This document shows, piece by piece, positions 35,801 through 49,910 of a stretch of DNA of 64,000 nucleotides; the stretch's first letter is position 1; each line of letters starts with the position of its first letter. The stretch comes from Strongylocentrotus droebachiensis (taxonomy: Eukaryota > Echinodermata > Echinoidea > Camarodonta > Strongylocentrotidae), in assembly GCA_035222895.1 (NCBI GenBank), contig JAVYIG010006528.1:1-64000 (forward strand), read 5' to 3'. Below the pieces are notes generated by a model. That model was not told where the DNA came from. It was given only the letters and a program-made list of their open reading frames with translations, and ran no database searches. The position numbers and the translations under genes were made by a program.

Positions 35801-38118
35801 GAGCTCGAGCGCAACATAAAATACCACTTAGGAGACCATAGCATTCTTTTTAAGAAAGTAATTTGCAAAAGGGATCACAAACTAAAAAAAAATGCTTCAA
35901 ATGACTCTTGTATTGCGCATTATGACAGTATATACGCGATTTAATCGTTTTCGACATTGCGCAAAAAATAAAGATGAGAAAGGTAAACCGATGGCGCGAA
36001 CAGATAGAGGAGCTCGAGCGCAACATAATGATAATACTTAGGAGACAATAGCATTCTTTTTCAGAAAGTTATTTGCAAATGGGATCACAAACTAAAAAAA
36101 AATGCTTCAAATGACTCTTGTATTGCGCATTATGACAGTATATACGCGATTTAATCGTTTTCGACATTGCGCAATAACAAAAGATGAGAAAGGTAAAAAC
36201 CGATGTCGCGAACAGGTAGAGGAGCTCGAGCGCAACATAATGATACCACTTAGGAGACCATAGCATTCGTTTTAAGAAAGTTATTTGCAAATGGGATCAC
36301 AAACTAAAAAAAATGCTTCAAATGACTCTTGTATTGCGCACTATGACAGTATATAAGCAATTTAATCGTTTTCGACACAGCGCAATAAATAAAGATGAGA
36401 AAGGTAAACCGATGGCGCGAACAGATAGAGGAGCTCGAGCGCAACATAATGATACTACTTAGGAGACAATAGCATTCTTTTTAAGAAAGTTATTTGCAAA
36501 TGGGATCACAAACTAAAAAAAAATGCTTCAAATGACTCTTGTATTGCGCATTATGACAGTATATACGCGATTTAATCGTTTTCGACATTGCGCAATAAAT
36601 AAAGATGAGAAAGGTAAAAACCGATGGCGCGAACAGATAGAGGAGCTCGAGCGCAACATAATGATACCACTTAGGAGACCATAGCATTCTTTTTAAGAAA
36701 GATATTTGCACATGGGATCACAAACTAAAAAAATGCTACAAAATGATTCTTCTACTATGCACTATTGACAGTATATACGCGATTTAATCGTTTTCGACAT
36801 TGCGCAATAAATAAAGATGAGAAAGGTAAACCGATGTCGCGAACAGGTAGAGGAGCTCGAGCGCAACATAATGATACCACTTAGGAGACCATAGCATTCT
36901 TTTTAAGAAAGTTATTTGCAAAAGGGATCACAAACTAAAAAAAAATGCTTCAAATGACTCTTGTATTGCGCATTATGACAGTATATACGCGATTTAATCG
37001 TTTTCGACATTGCGCAAAAAATAAAGATGAGAAAGGTAAACCGATGGCGCGAACAGATAGAGGAGCTCGAGCGCAACATAATGATACTACTTAGGAGACA
37101 ATAGCATTCTTTTTAAGAAAGTTATTTGCAAATGGGATCACAGACTAAAAAAAAATGCTTCAAATGACTCTTGTATTGCGCATTATGACAGTATATACGC
37201 GATTTAATCGTTTTCGACATTGCGCAATAAATAAAGATGAGAAAGGTAAAAACCGATGGCGCGAACAGATAGAGGAGCTCGAGCGCAACATAATGATACC
37301 ACTTAGGAGACCATAGCATTCTTTTTAAGAAAGATATTTGCACATGGGATCACAAACTAAAAAAATGCTACAAAATGACTCTTCTACTATGCACTATTGA
37401 CAGTATATACGCGATTTAATCGTTTTCGACATTGCGCAATAAATAAAGATGAGAAAGGTAAACCGATGTCGCGAACAGGTAGAGGAGCTCGAGCGCAACA
37501 TAATGATACCACTTAGGAGACCATAGCATTCTTTTTAAGAAAGTTATTTGCAAAAGGGATCACAAACTTTAAAAAAATGCTTCAAATGACTCTTGTATTG
37601 CGCATTATGACAGTATATACGCGATTTAATCGTTTTCGACATTGCGCAAAAAATAAAGATGAGAAAGGTAAACCGATGGCGCGAACAGATAGAGGAGCTC
37701 GAGCGCAACATAATGATACTACTTAGGAGACAATAGCATTCTTTTTAAGAAAGTTATTTGCAAATGGGATCACAAACTAAAAAAAAATGCTTCAAATGAC
37801 TCTTGTATTGCGCATTATGACAGTATATACGCGATTTAATCGTTTTCGACATTGCGCAATAAATAAAGATGAGAAAGGTAAAAACCGATGGCGCGAACAG
37901 ATAGAGGAGCTCGAGCGCAACATAATGATACCACTTAGGAGACCATAGCATTCTTTTCAAGAAAGATATTTGCACATGGGATCACAAACTAAAAAAATGC
38001 TACAAAATGACTCTTCTACTATGCACTATTGACAGTATATACGCGATTTAATCGTTTTCGACATTGCGCAATAAATAAAGATGAGAAAGGTAAAAACCGA
38101 TGTCGCGAACAGGTAGAG
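32857..38118 (+). repeat. HOR copy 7, 25 monomers (m12 deleted)
   Basis: Order is m1-m11, m13-m26, giving 5,262 bp. The composition and length match copy 9, which lies exactly 9,889 bp downstream. Private single-base changes visible here are AAATATGAG in m14 near 35,552 and ATGATTCTTC in m20 near 36,746. Confidence 0.9.
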
Positions 38119-40020
38119 GAGCTCGAGCGCAACATAATGATACCACTTAGGAGACCATAGCATTCTTTTTAAGAAAGTTATTTGCAAATGGGATCACAAA
38201 CTAAAAAAAATGCTTCAAATGACTCTTGTATTGCGCACTATGACAGTATATACGCGATTTAATCGTTTTCGACATTGTGCAATAAATAAAGATGAGAAAG
38301 GTAAAAACCGATGACGCGAACAGATAGAGGAGCTCGAGCGCAACATAATGATACCACTTAGGAGACCATAGCATTCTTTTTAAGAAAGTTATTTGCAAAA
38401 GGGATCACAAACTTTAAAAAAATGCTTCAAATGACTCTTGTATTGCGCATTATGACAGTATATACGCGATTTAATCGTTTTCGACATTGCGCAATAAATA
38501 AAGATGAGAAAGGTAAACCGATGGCGCGAACAGATAGAGGAGCTCGAGCGCAACATAATGATACCACTTAGGAGACCATAGCATTCTTTTTAAGAAAGTT
38601 ATTTGCAAAAGGGATCACAAACTAAAAAAAAATGCTTCAAATGACTCTTGTATTGCGCATTATGACAGTATATACGCGATTTAATCGTTTTCGACATTGC
38701 GCAATAAATAAAGATGAGAAAGGTAAACCGATGGCGCGAACAGATAGAGGAGCTCGAGCGCAACATAATGATACCACTTAGGAGACCATAGCATTCTTTT
38801 TAAGAAAGATATTTGCACATGGGATCACAAACTAAAAAAATGCTACAAATGACTCTTCTACTATGCACTATTGACAGTATATACGCGATTTAATCGTTTT
38901 CGACATTGTGCAATAAATAAAGATGAGAAAGGTAAACCGATGGCGCGAACAGATAGAGGAGCTCGAGCGCAACATAATGATACTACTTAGGAGACAATAG
39001 CATTCTTTTTAAGAAAGTTATTTGCAAATGGGATCACAAACTAAAAAAAAATGCTTCAAATGACTCTTGTATTGCGCATTATGACAGTATATACGCGATT
39101 TAATCGTTTTCGACATTGCGCAAAAAATAAAGATGAGAAAGGTAAAAACCGATGGCGCGAACAGATAGAGGAGCTCGAGCGCAACATAATGATACCACTT
39201 AGGAGACCATAGCATTCTTTTTAAGAAAGTTATTTGCAAATGGGATCACAAACTAAAAAAAAATGCTTCAAATGACTCTTGTATTGCGCATTATGACAGT
39301 ATATACGCGATTTAATCGTTTTCGACATTGCGCAATAAATAAAGATGAGAAAGGTAAAAACCGAAGGCGCGAACAGATAGAGGAGCTCGAGCGCAACATA
39401 ATGATACCACTTAGGAGACCATAGCATTCTTTTCAAGAAAGATATTTGCACATGGGATCACAAACTAAAAAAATGCTACAAATGACTCTTCTACTATGCA
39501 CTATTGACAGTATATACGCGATTTAATCGTTTTCGACATTGCGCAATAAATAAAGATGAGAAAGGTAAACCGATGTCGCGAACAGGTAGAGGAGCTCGAG
39601 CGCAACATAATGATACCACTTAGGAGACCATAGCATTCTTTTTAAGAAAGTTATTTGCAAATGGGATCACAAACTAAAAAAAAATGCTTCAAATGACTCT
39701 TGTATTGCGCACTATGACAGTATATACGCGATTTAATCGTTTTCGACATTGCGCAATAAATAAAGATGAGAAAGGTAAAAACCGATGTCTCGAACATGTA
39801 GAGGAGCTCGAGCGCAACATAATGATACCACTTAGGAGACCATAGCATTCTTTTTAAGAAAGTTATTTGCAAATGGGATCACAAACTAAAAAATATGCTT
39901 CAAATGACTCTTGTATTGCGCACTATGACAGTATATAGGCAATTTAATCGTTTTCGACACAGCGCAATAAATAAAGATGAGAAAGGTAAACCGATGGCGC
40001 GAACAGATAGAGGAGCTCGA
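32870..40020 (+). repeat. Segmental duplication II, copy 1 (~7.15 kb)
   Basis: From m1 at 32,857 to the start of the hybrid at 40,013, diagnostic monomers pair with +9,889 bp without any length change. This covers a 25-mer HOR copy lacking m12 plus m1-m9 of the next, including the switch from the CGCCAC to the CGCAAC allele of m5. Three single-base differences were noticed. Confidence 0.85.
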
Positions 40021-40221
40021 GCGCAACATAATGATACTACTTAGGAGACCATAGCATTCTTTTCAAGAAAGATATTTGCACATGGGATCACAAACTAAAA
40101 AATGCTACAAAATGACTCTTCTACTATGCACTATTGACAGTATATACGCGATTTAATCGTTTTCGACATTGCGCAATAAATAAAGATGAGAAAAGTAAAC
40201 CGATGTCGCGAACAGGTAGAG
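40013..40221 (+). repeat. Hybrid monomer m10/m11
   Basis: It starts GATACTACTTAGGAGAC as m10 and then continues CATAGC, CTTTTCAAG and the A6 class B core of m11. The exchange lies in the short stretch ACTTAGGAGAC. The tail carries GAGAAAAGTAAACC, shared only with the m11 near 28,617. Confidence 0.88.
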
Positions 40222-41059
40222 GAGCTCGAGCGCAACATAATGATACCACTTAGGAGACCATAGCATTCTTTTTAAGAATGTTATTTGCAAATGGGATCAC
40301 AAACTAAAAAAAATGCTTCAAATGACTCTTGTATTGCGCATTATGACAGTATATACGCGATTTAATCGTTTTCGACATTGCGCAATAAATAAAGATGAGA
40401 AAGGTAAACCGATGGCGCGAACAGATAGAGGAGCTCGAGCGCAACATAATGATACCACTTAGGAGACCATAGCATTCTTTTTAAGAAAGATATTTGCACA
40501 TGGGATCACAAACTAAAAAAATGCTACAAATGACTCTTCTACTATGCACTATTGACAGTATATACGCGATTTAATCGTTTTCGACATTGCGCAATAAATA
40601 AAGATGAGAAAGGTAAACCGATGTCGCGAACAGGAAGAGGAGCTCGAGCGCAACATAATGATACCACTTAGGAGACCATAGCATTCTTTTTAAGAAAGTT
40701 ATTTGCAAAAGGGATCACAAACTAAAAAAAAATGCTTCAAATGACTCTTGTATTGCGCATTATGACAGTATATACGCGATTTAATCGTTTTCGACATTGC
40801 GCAAAAAATAAAGATGAGAAAGGTAAACCGATGGCGCGAACAGATAGAGGAGCTCGAGCGCAACATAATGATACTACTTAGGAGACAATAGCATTCTTTT
40901 TAAGAAAGTTATTTGCAAATGGGATCACAAACTAAAAAAAAATGCTTCAAATGACTCTTGTATTGCGCATTATGACAGTATATACGCGATTTAATCGTTT
41001 TCGACATTGCGCAATAAATAAAGATGAGAAAGGTAAACCGATGTCGCGAACAGGTAGAG

Positions 41060-41267
41060 GAGCTCGAGCGCAACATAAAATACCACTTAGGAGACCATAG
41101 CATTCTTTTTAAGAAAGTAATTTGCACATGGGATCACAAACTAAAAAAATGCTACAAATGACTCTTCTACTATGCACTATTGACAGTATATACGCGATTT
41201 AATCGTTTTCGACATTGTGCAATAAATAAAGATGAGAAAGGTAAACCGATGGCGCGAACAGGTAGAG
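41060..41267 (+). repeat. Hybrid monomer m16/m4, class A to class B fusion
   Basis: The left end has the m16 marks CATAAAATACC and AAAGTAATTTGC. From there it is class B with GCTACAAATG and CATTGTGCAAT as in m4. The tail GATGGCGCGAACAGGTAG mixes the two common tail types. The next monomer (41,268-41,479) is m2-like with a five-A tail, followed by m21. Confidence 0.87.
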
Positions 41268-42745
41268 GAGCTCGAGCGCAACATAATGATACCACTTAGG
41301 AGACCATAGCATTCTTTTTAAGAAAGTTATTTGCAAAAGGGATCACAAACTTTAAAAAAATGCTTCAAATGACTCTTGTATTGCGCATTATGACAGTATA
41401 TACGCGATTTAATCGTTTTCGACATTGCGCAATAAATAAAGATGAGAAAGGTAAAAACCGATGGCGCGAACAGATAGAGGAGCTCGAGCGCAACATAATG
41501 ATACCACTTAGGAGACCATAGCATTCTTTTTAAGAAAGTTATTTGCAAAAGGGATCACAAACTAAAAAAAAATGCTTCAAATGACTCTTGTATTGCGCAT
41601 TATGACAGTATATACGCGATTTAATCGTTTTCGACATTGCGCAAAAAATAAAGATGAGAAAGGTAAACCGATGGCGCGAACAGATAGAGGAGCTCGAGCG
41701 CAACATAATGATACTACTTAGGAGACAATAGCATTCTTTTTAAGAAAGTTATTTGCAAATGGGATCACAGACTAAAAAAAAATGCTTCAAATGACTCTTG
41801 TATTGCGCATTATGACAGTATATACGCGATTTAATCGTTTTCGACATTGCGCAATAAATAAAGATGAGAAAGGTAAAAACCGATGGCGCGAACAGATAGA
41901 GGAGCTCGAGCGCAACATAATGATACCACTTAGGAGACCATAGCATTCTTTTTAAGAAAGATATTTGCACATGGGATCACAAACTAAAAAAATGCTACAA
42001 AATGACTCTTCTACTATGCACTATTGACAGTATATACGCGATTTAATCGTTTTCGACATTGCGCAATAAATAAAGATGAGAAAGGTAAACCGATGTCGCG
42101 AACAGGTAGAGGAGCTCGAGCGCAACATAATGATACCACTTAGGAGACCATAGCATTCTTTTTAAGAAAGTTATTTGCAAAAGGGATCACAAACTTTAAA
42201 AAAATGCTTCAAATGACTCTTGTATTGCGCATTATGACAGTATATACGCGATTTAATCGTTTTCGACATTGCGCAAAAAATAAAGATGAGAAAGGTAAAC
42301 CGATGGCGCGAACAGATAGAGGAGCTCGAGCGCAACATAATGATACTACTTAGGAGACAATAGCATTCTTTTTAAGAAAGTTATTTGCAAATGGGATCAC
42401 AAACTAAAAAAAAATGCTTCAAATGACTCTTGTATTGCGCATTATGACAGTATATACGCGATTTAATCGTTTTCGACATTGCGCAATAAATAAAGATGAG
42501 AAAGGTAAAAACCGATGGCGCGAACAGATAGAGGAGCTCGAGCGCAACATAATGATACCACTTAGGAGACCATAGCATTCTTTTCAAGAAAGATATTTGC
42601 ACATGGGATCACAAACTAAAAAAATGCTACAAAATGACTCTTCTACTATGCACTATTGACAGTATATACGCGATTTAATCGTTTTCGACATTGCGCAATA
42701 AATAAAGATGAGAAAGGTAAAAACCGATGTCGCGAACAGGTAGAG

Positions 42746-45700
42746 GAGCTCGAGCGCAACATAATGATACCACTTAGGAGACCATAGCATTCTTTTTAAG
42801 AAAGTTATTTGCAAATGGGATCACAAACTAAAAAAAATGCTTCAAATGACTCTTGTATTGCGCACTATGACAGTATATACGCGATTTAATCGTTTTCGAC
42901 ATTGTGCAATAAATAAAGATGAGAAAGGTAAAAACCGATGACGCGAACAGATAGAGGAGCTCGAGCGCAACATAATGATACCACTTAGGAGACCATAGCA
43001 TTCTTTTTAAGAAAGTTATTTGCAAAAGGGATCACAAACTTTAAAAAAATGCTTCAAATGACTCTTGTATTGCGCATTATGACAGTATATACGCGATTTA
43101 ATCGTTTTCGACATTGCGCAATAAATAAAGATGAGAAAGGTAAACCGATGGCGCGAACAGATAGAGGAGCTCGAGCGCAACATAATGATACCACTTAGGA
43201 GACCATAGCATTCTTTTTAAGAAAGTTATTTGCAAAAGGGATCACAAACTAAAAAAAAATGCTTCAAATGACTCTTGTATTGCGCATTATGACAGTATAT
43301 ACGCGATTTAATCGTTTTCGACATTGCGCAATAAATAAAGATGAGAAAGGTAAACCGATGGCGCGAACAGATAGAGGAGCTCGAGCGCAACATAATGATA
43401 CCACTTAGGAGACCATAGCATTCTTTTTAAGAAAGATATTTGCACATGGGATCACAAACTAAAAAAATGCTACAAATGACTCTTCTACTATGCACTATTG
43501 ACAGTATATACGCGATTTAATCGTTTTCGACATTGTGCAATAAATAAAGATGAGAAAGGTAAACCGATGGCGCGAACAGATAGAGGAGCTCGAGCGCCAC
43601 ATAATGATACTACTTAGGAGACAATAGCATTCTTTTTAAGAAAGTTATTTGCAAATGGGATCACAAACTAAAAAAAAATGCTTCAAATGACTCTTGTATT
43701 GCGCATTATGACAGTATATACGCGATTTAATCGTTTTCGACATTGCGCAAAAAATAAAGATGAGAAAGGTAAAAACCGATGGCGCGAACAGATAGAGGAG
43801 CTCGAGCGCAACATAATGATACCACTTAGGAGACCATAGCATTCTTTTTAAGAAAGTTATTTGCAAATGGGATCACAAACTAAAAAAAAATGCTTCAAAT
43901 GACTCTTGTATTGCGCATTATGACAGTATATACGCGATTTAATCGTTTTCGACATTGCGCAATAAATAAAGATGAGAAAGGTAAAAACCGAAGGCGCGAA
44001 CAGATAGAGGAGCTCGAGCGCAACATAATGATACCACTTAGGAGACCATAGCATTCTTTTCAAGAAAGATATTTGCACATGGGATCACAAACTAAAAAAA
44101 TGCTACAAATGACTCTTCTACTATGCACTATTGACAGTATATACGCGATTTAATCGTTTTCGACATTGCGCAATAAATAAAGATGAGAAAGGTAAACCGA
44201 TGTCGCGAACAGGTAGAGGAGCTCGAGCGCAACATAATGATACCACTTAGGAGACCATAGCATTCTTTTTAAGAAAGTTATTTGCAAATGGGATCACAAA
44301 CTAAAAAAAAATGCTTCAAATGACTCTTGTATTGCGCACTATGACAGTATATACGCGATTTAATCGTTTTCGACATTGCGCAATAAATAAAGATGAGAAA
44401 GGTAAAAACCGATGTCTCGAACATGTAGAGGAGCTCGAGCGCAACATAATGATACCACTTAGGAGACCATAGCATTCTTTTTAAGAAAGTTATTTGCAAA
44501 TGGGATCACAAACTAAAAAATATGCTTCAAATGACTCTTGTATTGCGCACTATGACAGTATATAGGCAATTTAATCGTTTTCGACACAGCGCAATAAATA
44601 AAGATGAGAAAGGTAAACCGATGGCGCGAACAGATAGAGGAGCTCGAGCGCAACATAATGATACTACTTAGGAGACAATAGCATTCTTTTTAAGAAAGTT
44701 ATTTGCAAATGGGATCACAAACTAAAAAAAAATGCTTCAAATGACTCTTGTATTGCGCATTATGACAGTATATACGCGATTTAATCGTTTTCGACATTGC
44801 GCAATAAATAAAGATGAGAAAGGTAAAAACCGATGGCGCGAACAGATAGAGGAGCTCGAGCGCAACATAATGATACCACTTAGGAGACCATAGCATTCTT
44901 TTCAAGAAAGATATTTGCACATGGGATCACAAACTAAAAAATGCTACAAAATGACTCTTCTACTATGCACTATTGACAGTATATACGCGATTTAATCGTT
45001 TTCGACATTGCGCAATAAATAAAGATGAGAAAGGTAAACCGATGTCGCGAACAGGTAGAGGAGCTCGAGCGCAACATAATGATACCACTTAGGAGACCAT
45101 AGCATTCTTTTTAAGAAAGATATTTGCACATGGGATCACAAACTAAAAAAATGCTACAAATGACTCTTCTACTATGCACTATTGACAGTATATACGCGAT
45201 TTAATCGTTTTCGACATTGCGCAATAAATAAAGATGAGAAAGGTAAACCGATGTCGCGAACAGGAAGAGGAGCTCGAGCGCAACATAATGATACCACTTA
45301 GGAGACCATAGCATTCTTTTTAAGAAAGTTATTTGCAAAAGGGATCACAAACTAAAAAAAAATGCTTCAAATGACTCTTGTATTGCGCATTATGACAGTA
45401 TATACGCGATTTAATCGTTTTCGACATTGCGCAAAAAATAAAGATGAGAAAGGTAAACCGATGGCGCGAACAGATAGAGGAGCTCGAGCGCAACATAATG
45501 ATACTACTTAGGAGACAATAGCATTCTTTTTAAGAAAGTTATTTGCAAATGGGATCACAAACTAAAAAAAAATGCTTCAAATGACTCTTGTATTGCGCAT
45601 TATGACAGTATATACGCGATTTAATCGTTTTCGACATTGCGCAATAAATAAAGATGAGAAAGGTAAACCGATGTCGCGAACAGGTAGAGGAGCTCGAGCG

Positions 45701-48007
45701 CAACATAAAATACCACTTAGGAGACCATAGCATTCTTTTTAAGAAAGTAATTTGCAAAAGGGATCACAAACTAAAAAAAAATGCTTCAAATGACTCTTGT
45801 ATTGCGCATTATGACAGTATATACGCGATTTAATCGTTTTCGACATTGCGCAAAAAATAAAGATGAGAAAGGTAAACCGATGGCGCGAACAGATAGAGGA
45901 GCTCGAGCGCAACATAATGATAATACTTAGGAGACAATAGCATTCTTTTTCAGAAAGTTATTTGCAAATGGGATCACAAACTAAAAAAAAATGCTTCAAA
46001 TGACTCTTGTATTGCGCATTATGACAGTATATACGCGATTTAATCGTTTTCGACATTGCGCAATAACAAAAGATGAGAAAGGTAAAAACCGATGTCGCGA
46101 ACAGGTAGAGGAGCTCGAGCGCAACATAATGATACCACTTAGGAGACCATAGCATTCGTTTTAAGAAAGTTATTTGCAAATGGGATCACAAACTAAAAAA
46201 AATGCTTCAAATGACTCTTGTATTGCGCACTATGACAGTATATAAGCAATTTAATCGTTTTCGACACAGCGCAATAAATAAAGATGAGAAAGGTAAACCG
46301 ATGGCGCGAACAGATAGAGGAGCTCGAGCGCAACATAATGATACTACTTAGGAGACAATAGCATTCTTTTTAAGAAAGTTATTTGCAAATGGGATCACAA
46401 ACTAAAAAAAAATGCTTCAAATGACTCTTGTATTGCGCATTATGACAGTATATACGCGATTTAATCGTTTTCGACATTGCGCAATAAATAAAGATGAGAA
46501 AGGTAAAAACCGATGGCGCGAACAGATAGAGGAGCTCGAGCGCAACATAATGATACCACTTAGGAGACCATAGCATTCTTTTTAAGAAAGATATTTGCAC
46601 ATGGGATCACAAACTAAAAAAATGCTACAAAATGACTCTTCTACTATGCACTATTGACAGTATATACGCGATTTAATCGTTTTCGACATTGCGCAATAAA
46701 TAAAGATGAGAAAGGTAAACCGATGTCGCGAACAGGTAGAGGAGCTCGAGCGCATCATAATGATACCACTTAGGAGACCATAGCATTCTTTTTAAGAAAG
46801 TTATTTGCAAAAGGGATCACAAACTAAAAAAAAATGCTTCAAATGACTCTTGTATTGCGCATTATGACAGTATATACGCGATTTAATCGTTTTCGACATT
46901 GCGCAAAAAATAAAGATGAGAAAGGTAAACCGATGGCGCGAACAGATAGAGGAGCTCGAGCGCAACATAATGATACTACTTAGGAGACAATAGCATTCTT
47001 TTTAAGAAAGTTATTTGCAAATGGGATCACAGACTAAAAAAAAATGCTTCAAATGACTCTTGTATTGCGCATTATGACAGTATATACGCGATTTAATCGT
47101 TTTCGACATTGCGCAATAAATAAAGATGAGAAAGGTAAAAACCGATGGCGCGAACAGATAGAGGAGCTCGAGCGCAACATAATGATACCACTTAGGAGAC
47201 CATAGCATTCTTTTTAAGAAAGATATTTGCACATGGGATCACAAACTAAAAAAATGCTACAAAATGACTCTTCTACTATGCACTATTGACAGTATATACG
47301 CGATTTAATCGTTTTCGACATTGCGCAATAAATAAAGATGAGAAAGGTAAACCGATGTCGCGAACAGGTAGAGGAGCTCGAGCGCAACATAATGATACCA
47401 CTTAGGAGACCATAGCATTCTTTTTAAGAAAGTTATTTGCAAAAGGGATCACAAACTTTAAAAAAATGCTTCAAATGACTCTTGTATTGCGCATTATGAC
47501 AGTATATACGCGATTTAATCGTTTTCGACATTGCGCAAAAAATAAAGATGAGAAAGGTAAACCGATGGCGCGAACAGATAGAGGAGCTCGAGCGCAACAT
47601 AATGATACTACTTAGGAGACAATAGCATTCTTTTTAAGAAAGTTATTTGCAAATGGGATCACAAACTAAAAAAAAATGCTTCAAATGACTCTTGTATTGC
47701 GCATTATGACAGTATATACGCGATTTAATCGTTTTCGACATTGCGCAATAAATAAAGATGAGAAAGGTAAAAACCGATGGCGCGAACAGATAGAGGAGCT
47801 CGAGCGCAACATAATGATACCACTTAGGAGACCATAGCATTCTTTTCAAGAAAGATATTTGCACATGGGATCACAAACTAAAAAAATGCTACAAAATGAC
47901 TCTTCTACTATGCACTATTGACAGTATATACGCGATTTAATCGTTTTCGACATTGCGCAATAAATAAAGATGAGAAAGGTAAAAACCGATGTCGCGAACA
48001 GGTAGAG
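42746..48007 (+). repeat. HOR copy 9, 25 monomers (m12 deleted)
   Basis: Order is m1-m11, m13-m26, giving 5,262 bp, the same as copy 7. Equivalent diagnostic monomers are all 9,889 bp apart. A private substitution CGCATCATAATG occurs in m21 near 46,754. Confidence 0.9.
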
Positions 48008-49910
48008 GAGCTCGAGCGCAACATAATGATACCACTTAGGAGACCATAGCATTCTTTTTAAGAAAGTTATTTGCAAATGGGATCACAAACTAAAAAAAAT
48101 GCTTCAAATGACTCTTGTATTGCGCACTATGACAGTATATACGCGATTTAATCGTTTTCGACATTGTGCAATAAATAAAGATGAGAAAGGTAAAAACCGA
48201 TGACGCGAACAGATAGAGGAGCTCGAGCGCAACATAATGATACCACTTAGGAGACCATAGCATTCTTTTTAAGAAAGTTATTTGCAAAAGGGATCACAAA
48301 CTTTAAAAAAATGCTTCAAATGACTCTTGTATTGCGCATTATGACAGTATATACGCGATTTAATCGTTTTCGACATTGCGCAATAAATAAAGATGAGAAA
48401 GGTAAACCGATGGCGCGAACAGATAGAGGAGCTCGAGCGCAACATAATGATACCACTTAGGAGACCATAGCATTCTTTTTAAGAAAGTTATTTGCAAAAG
48501 GGATCACAAACTAAAAAAAAATGCTTCAAATGACTCTTGTATTGCGCATTATGACAGTATATACGCGATTTAATCGTTTTCGACATTGCGCAATAAATAA
48601 AGATGAGAAAGGTAAACCGATGGCGCGAACAGATAGAGGAGCTCGAGCGCAACATAATGATACCACTTAGGAGACCATAGCATTCTTTTTAAGAAAGATA
48701 TTTGCACATGGGATCACAAACTAAAAAAATGCTACAAATGACTCTTCTACTATGCACTATTGACAGTATATACGCGATTTAATCGTTTTCGACATTGTGC
48801 AATAAATAAAGATGAGAAAGGTAAACCGATGGCGCGAACAGATAGAGGAGCTCGAGCGCAACATAATGATACTACTTAGGAGACAATAGCATTCTTTTTA
48901 AGAAAGTTATTTGCAAATGGGATCACAAACTAAAAAAAAATGCTTCAAATGACTCTTGTATTGCGCATTATGACAGTATATACGCGATTTAATCGTTTTC
49001 GACATTGCGCAAAAAATAAAGATGAGAAAGGTAAAAACCGATGGCGCGAACAGATAGAGGAGCTCGAGCGCAACATAATGATACCACTTAGGAGACCATA
49101 GCATTCTTTTTAAGAAAGTTATTTGCAAATGGGATCACAAACTAAAAAAAAATGCTTCAAATGACTCTTGTATTGCGCATTATGACAGTATATACGCGAT
49201 TTAATCGTTTTCGACATTGCGCAATAAATAAAGATGAGAAAGGTAAAAACCGAAGGCGCGAACAGATAGAGGAGCTCGAGCGCAACATAATGATACCACT
49301 TAGGAGACCATAGCATTCTTTTCAAGAAAGATATTTGCACATGGGATCACAAACTAAAAAAATGCTACAAATGACTCTTCTACTATGCACTATTGACAGT
49401 ATATACGCGATTTAATCGTTTTCGACATTGCGCAATAAATAAAGATGAGAAAGGTAAACCGATGTCGCGAACAGGTAGAGGAGCTCGAGCGCAACATAAT
49501 GATACCACTTAGGAGACCATAGCATTCTTTTTAAGAAAGTTATTTGCAAATGGGATCACAAACTAAAAAAAAATGCTTCAAATGACTCTTGTATTGCGCA
49601 CTATGACAGTATATACGCGATTTAATCGTTTTCGACATTGCGCAATAAATAAAGATGAGAAAGGTAAAAACCGATGTCTCGAACATGTAGAGGAGCTCGA
49701 GCGCAACATAATGATACCACTTAGGAGACCATAGCATTCTTTTTAAGAAAGTTATTTGCAAATGGGATCACAAACTAAAAAATATGCTTCAAATGACTCT
49801 TGTATTGCGCACTATGACAGTATATAGGCAATTTAATCGTTTTCGACACAGCGCAATAAATAAAGATGAGAAAGGTAAACCGATGGCGCGAACAGATAGA
49901 GGAGCTCGAG
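42760..49910 (+). repeat. Segmental duplication II, copy 2 (~7.15 kb)
   Basis: Partner of 32,870-40,020 at a constant offset of 9,889 bp. Left flanks differ (m26 here, m13 there). At the right edge both copies enter a hybrid that starts with GATACT of m10, but the hybrids then diverge (m20 here, m11 there). Confidence 0.85.

Larger units (their letters stand above)
38119..42745 (+). repeat. HOR copy 8, 22 monomers with two hybrids
   Basis: Order is m1-m9, hybrid m10/m11, m12-m15, hybrid m16/m4, an m2-like monomer with a five-A tail, m21-m26. One class A monomer was lost at the first hybrid, and m17-m20 are replaced at the second. m5 is the CGCAAC allele. Length is 4,627 bp. Confidence 0.86.

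Noticed and set aside
41060-41479. Insertion of a mobile element at the m16/m4 joint
   Set aside because: All bases on both sides are satellite sequence; there are no foreign bases, terminal repeats or target duplications.
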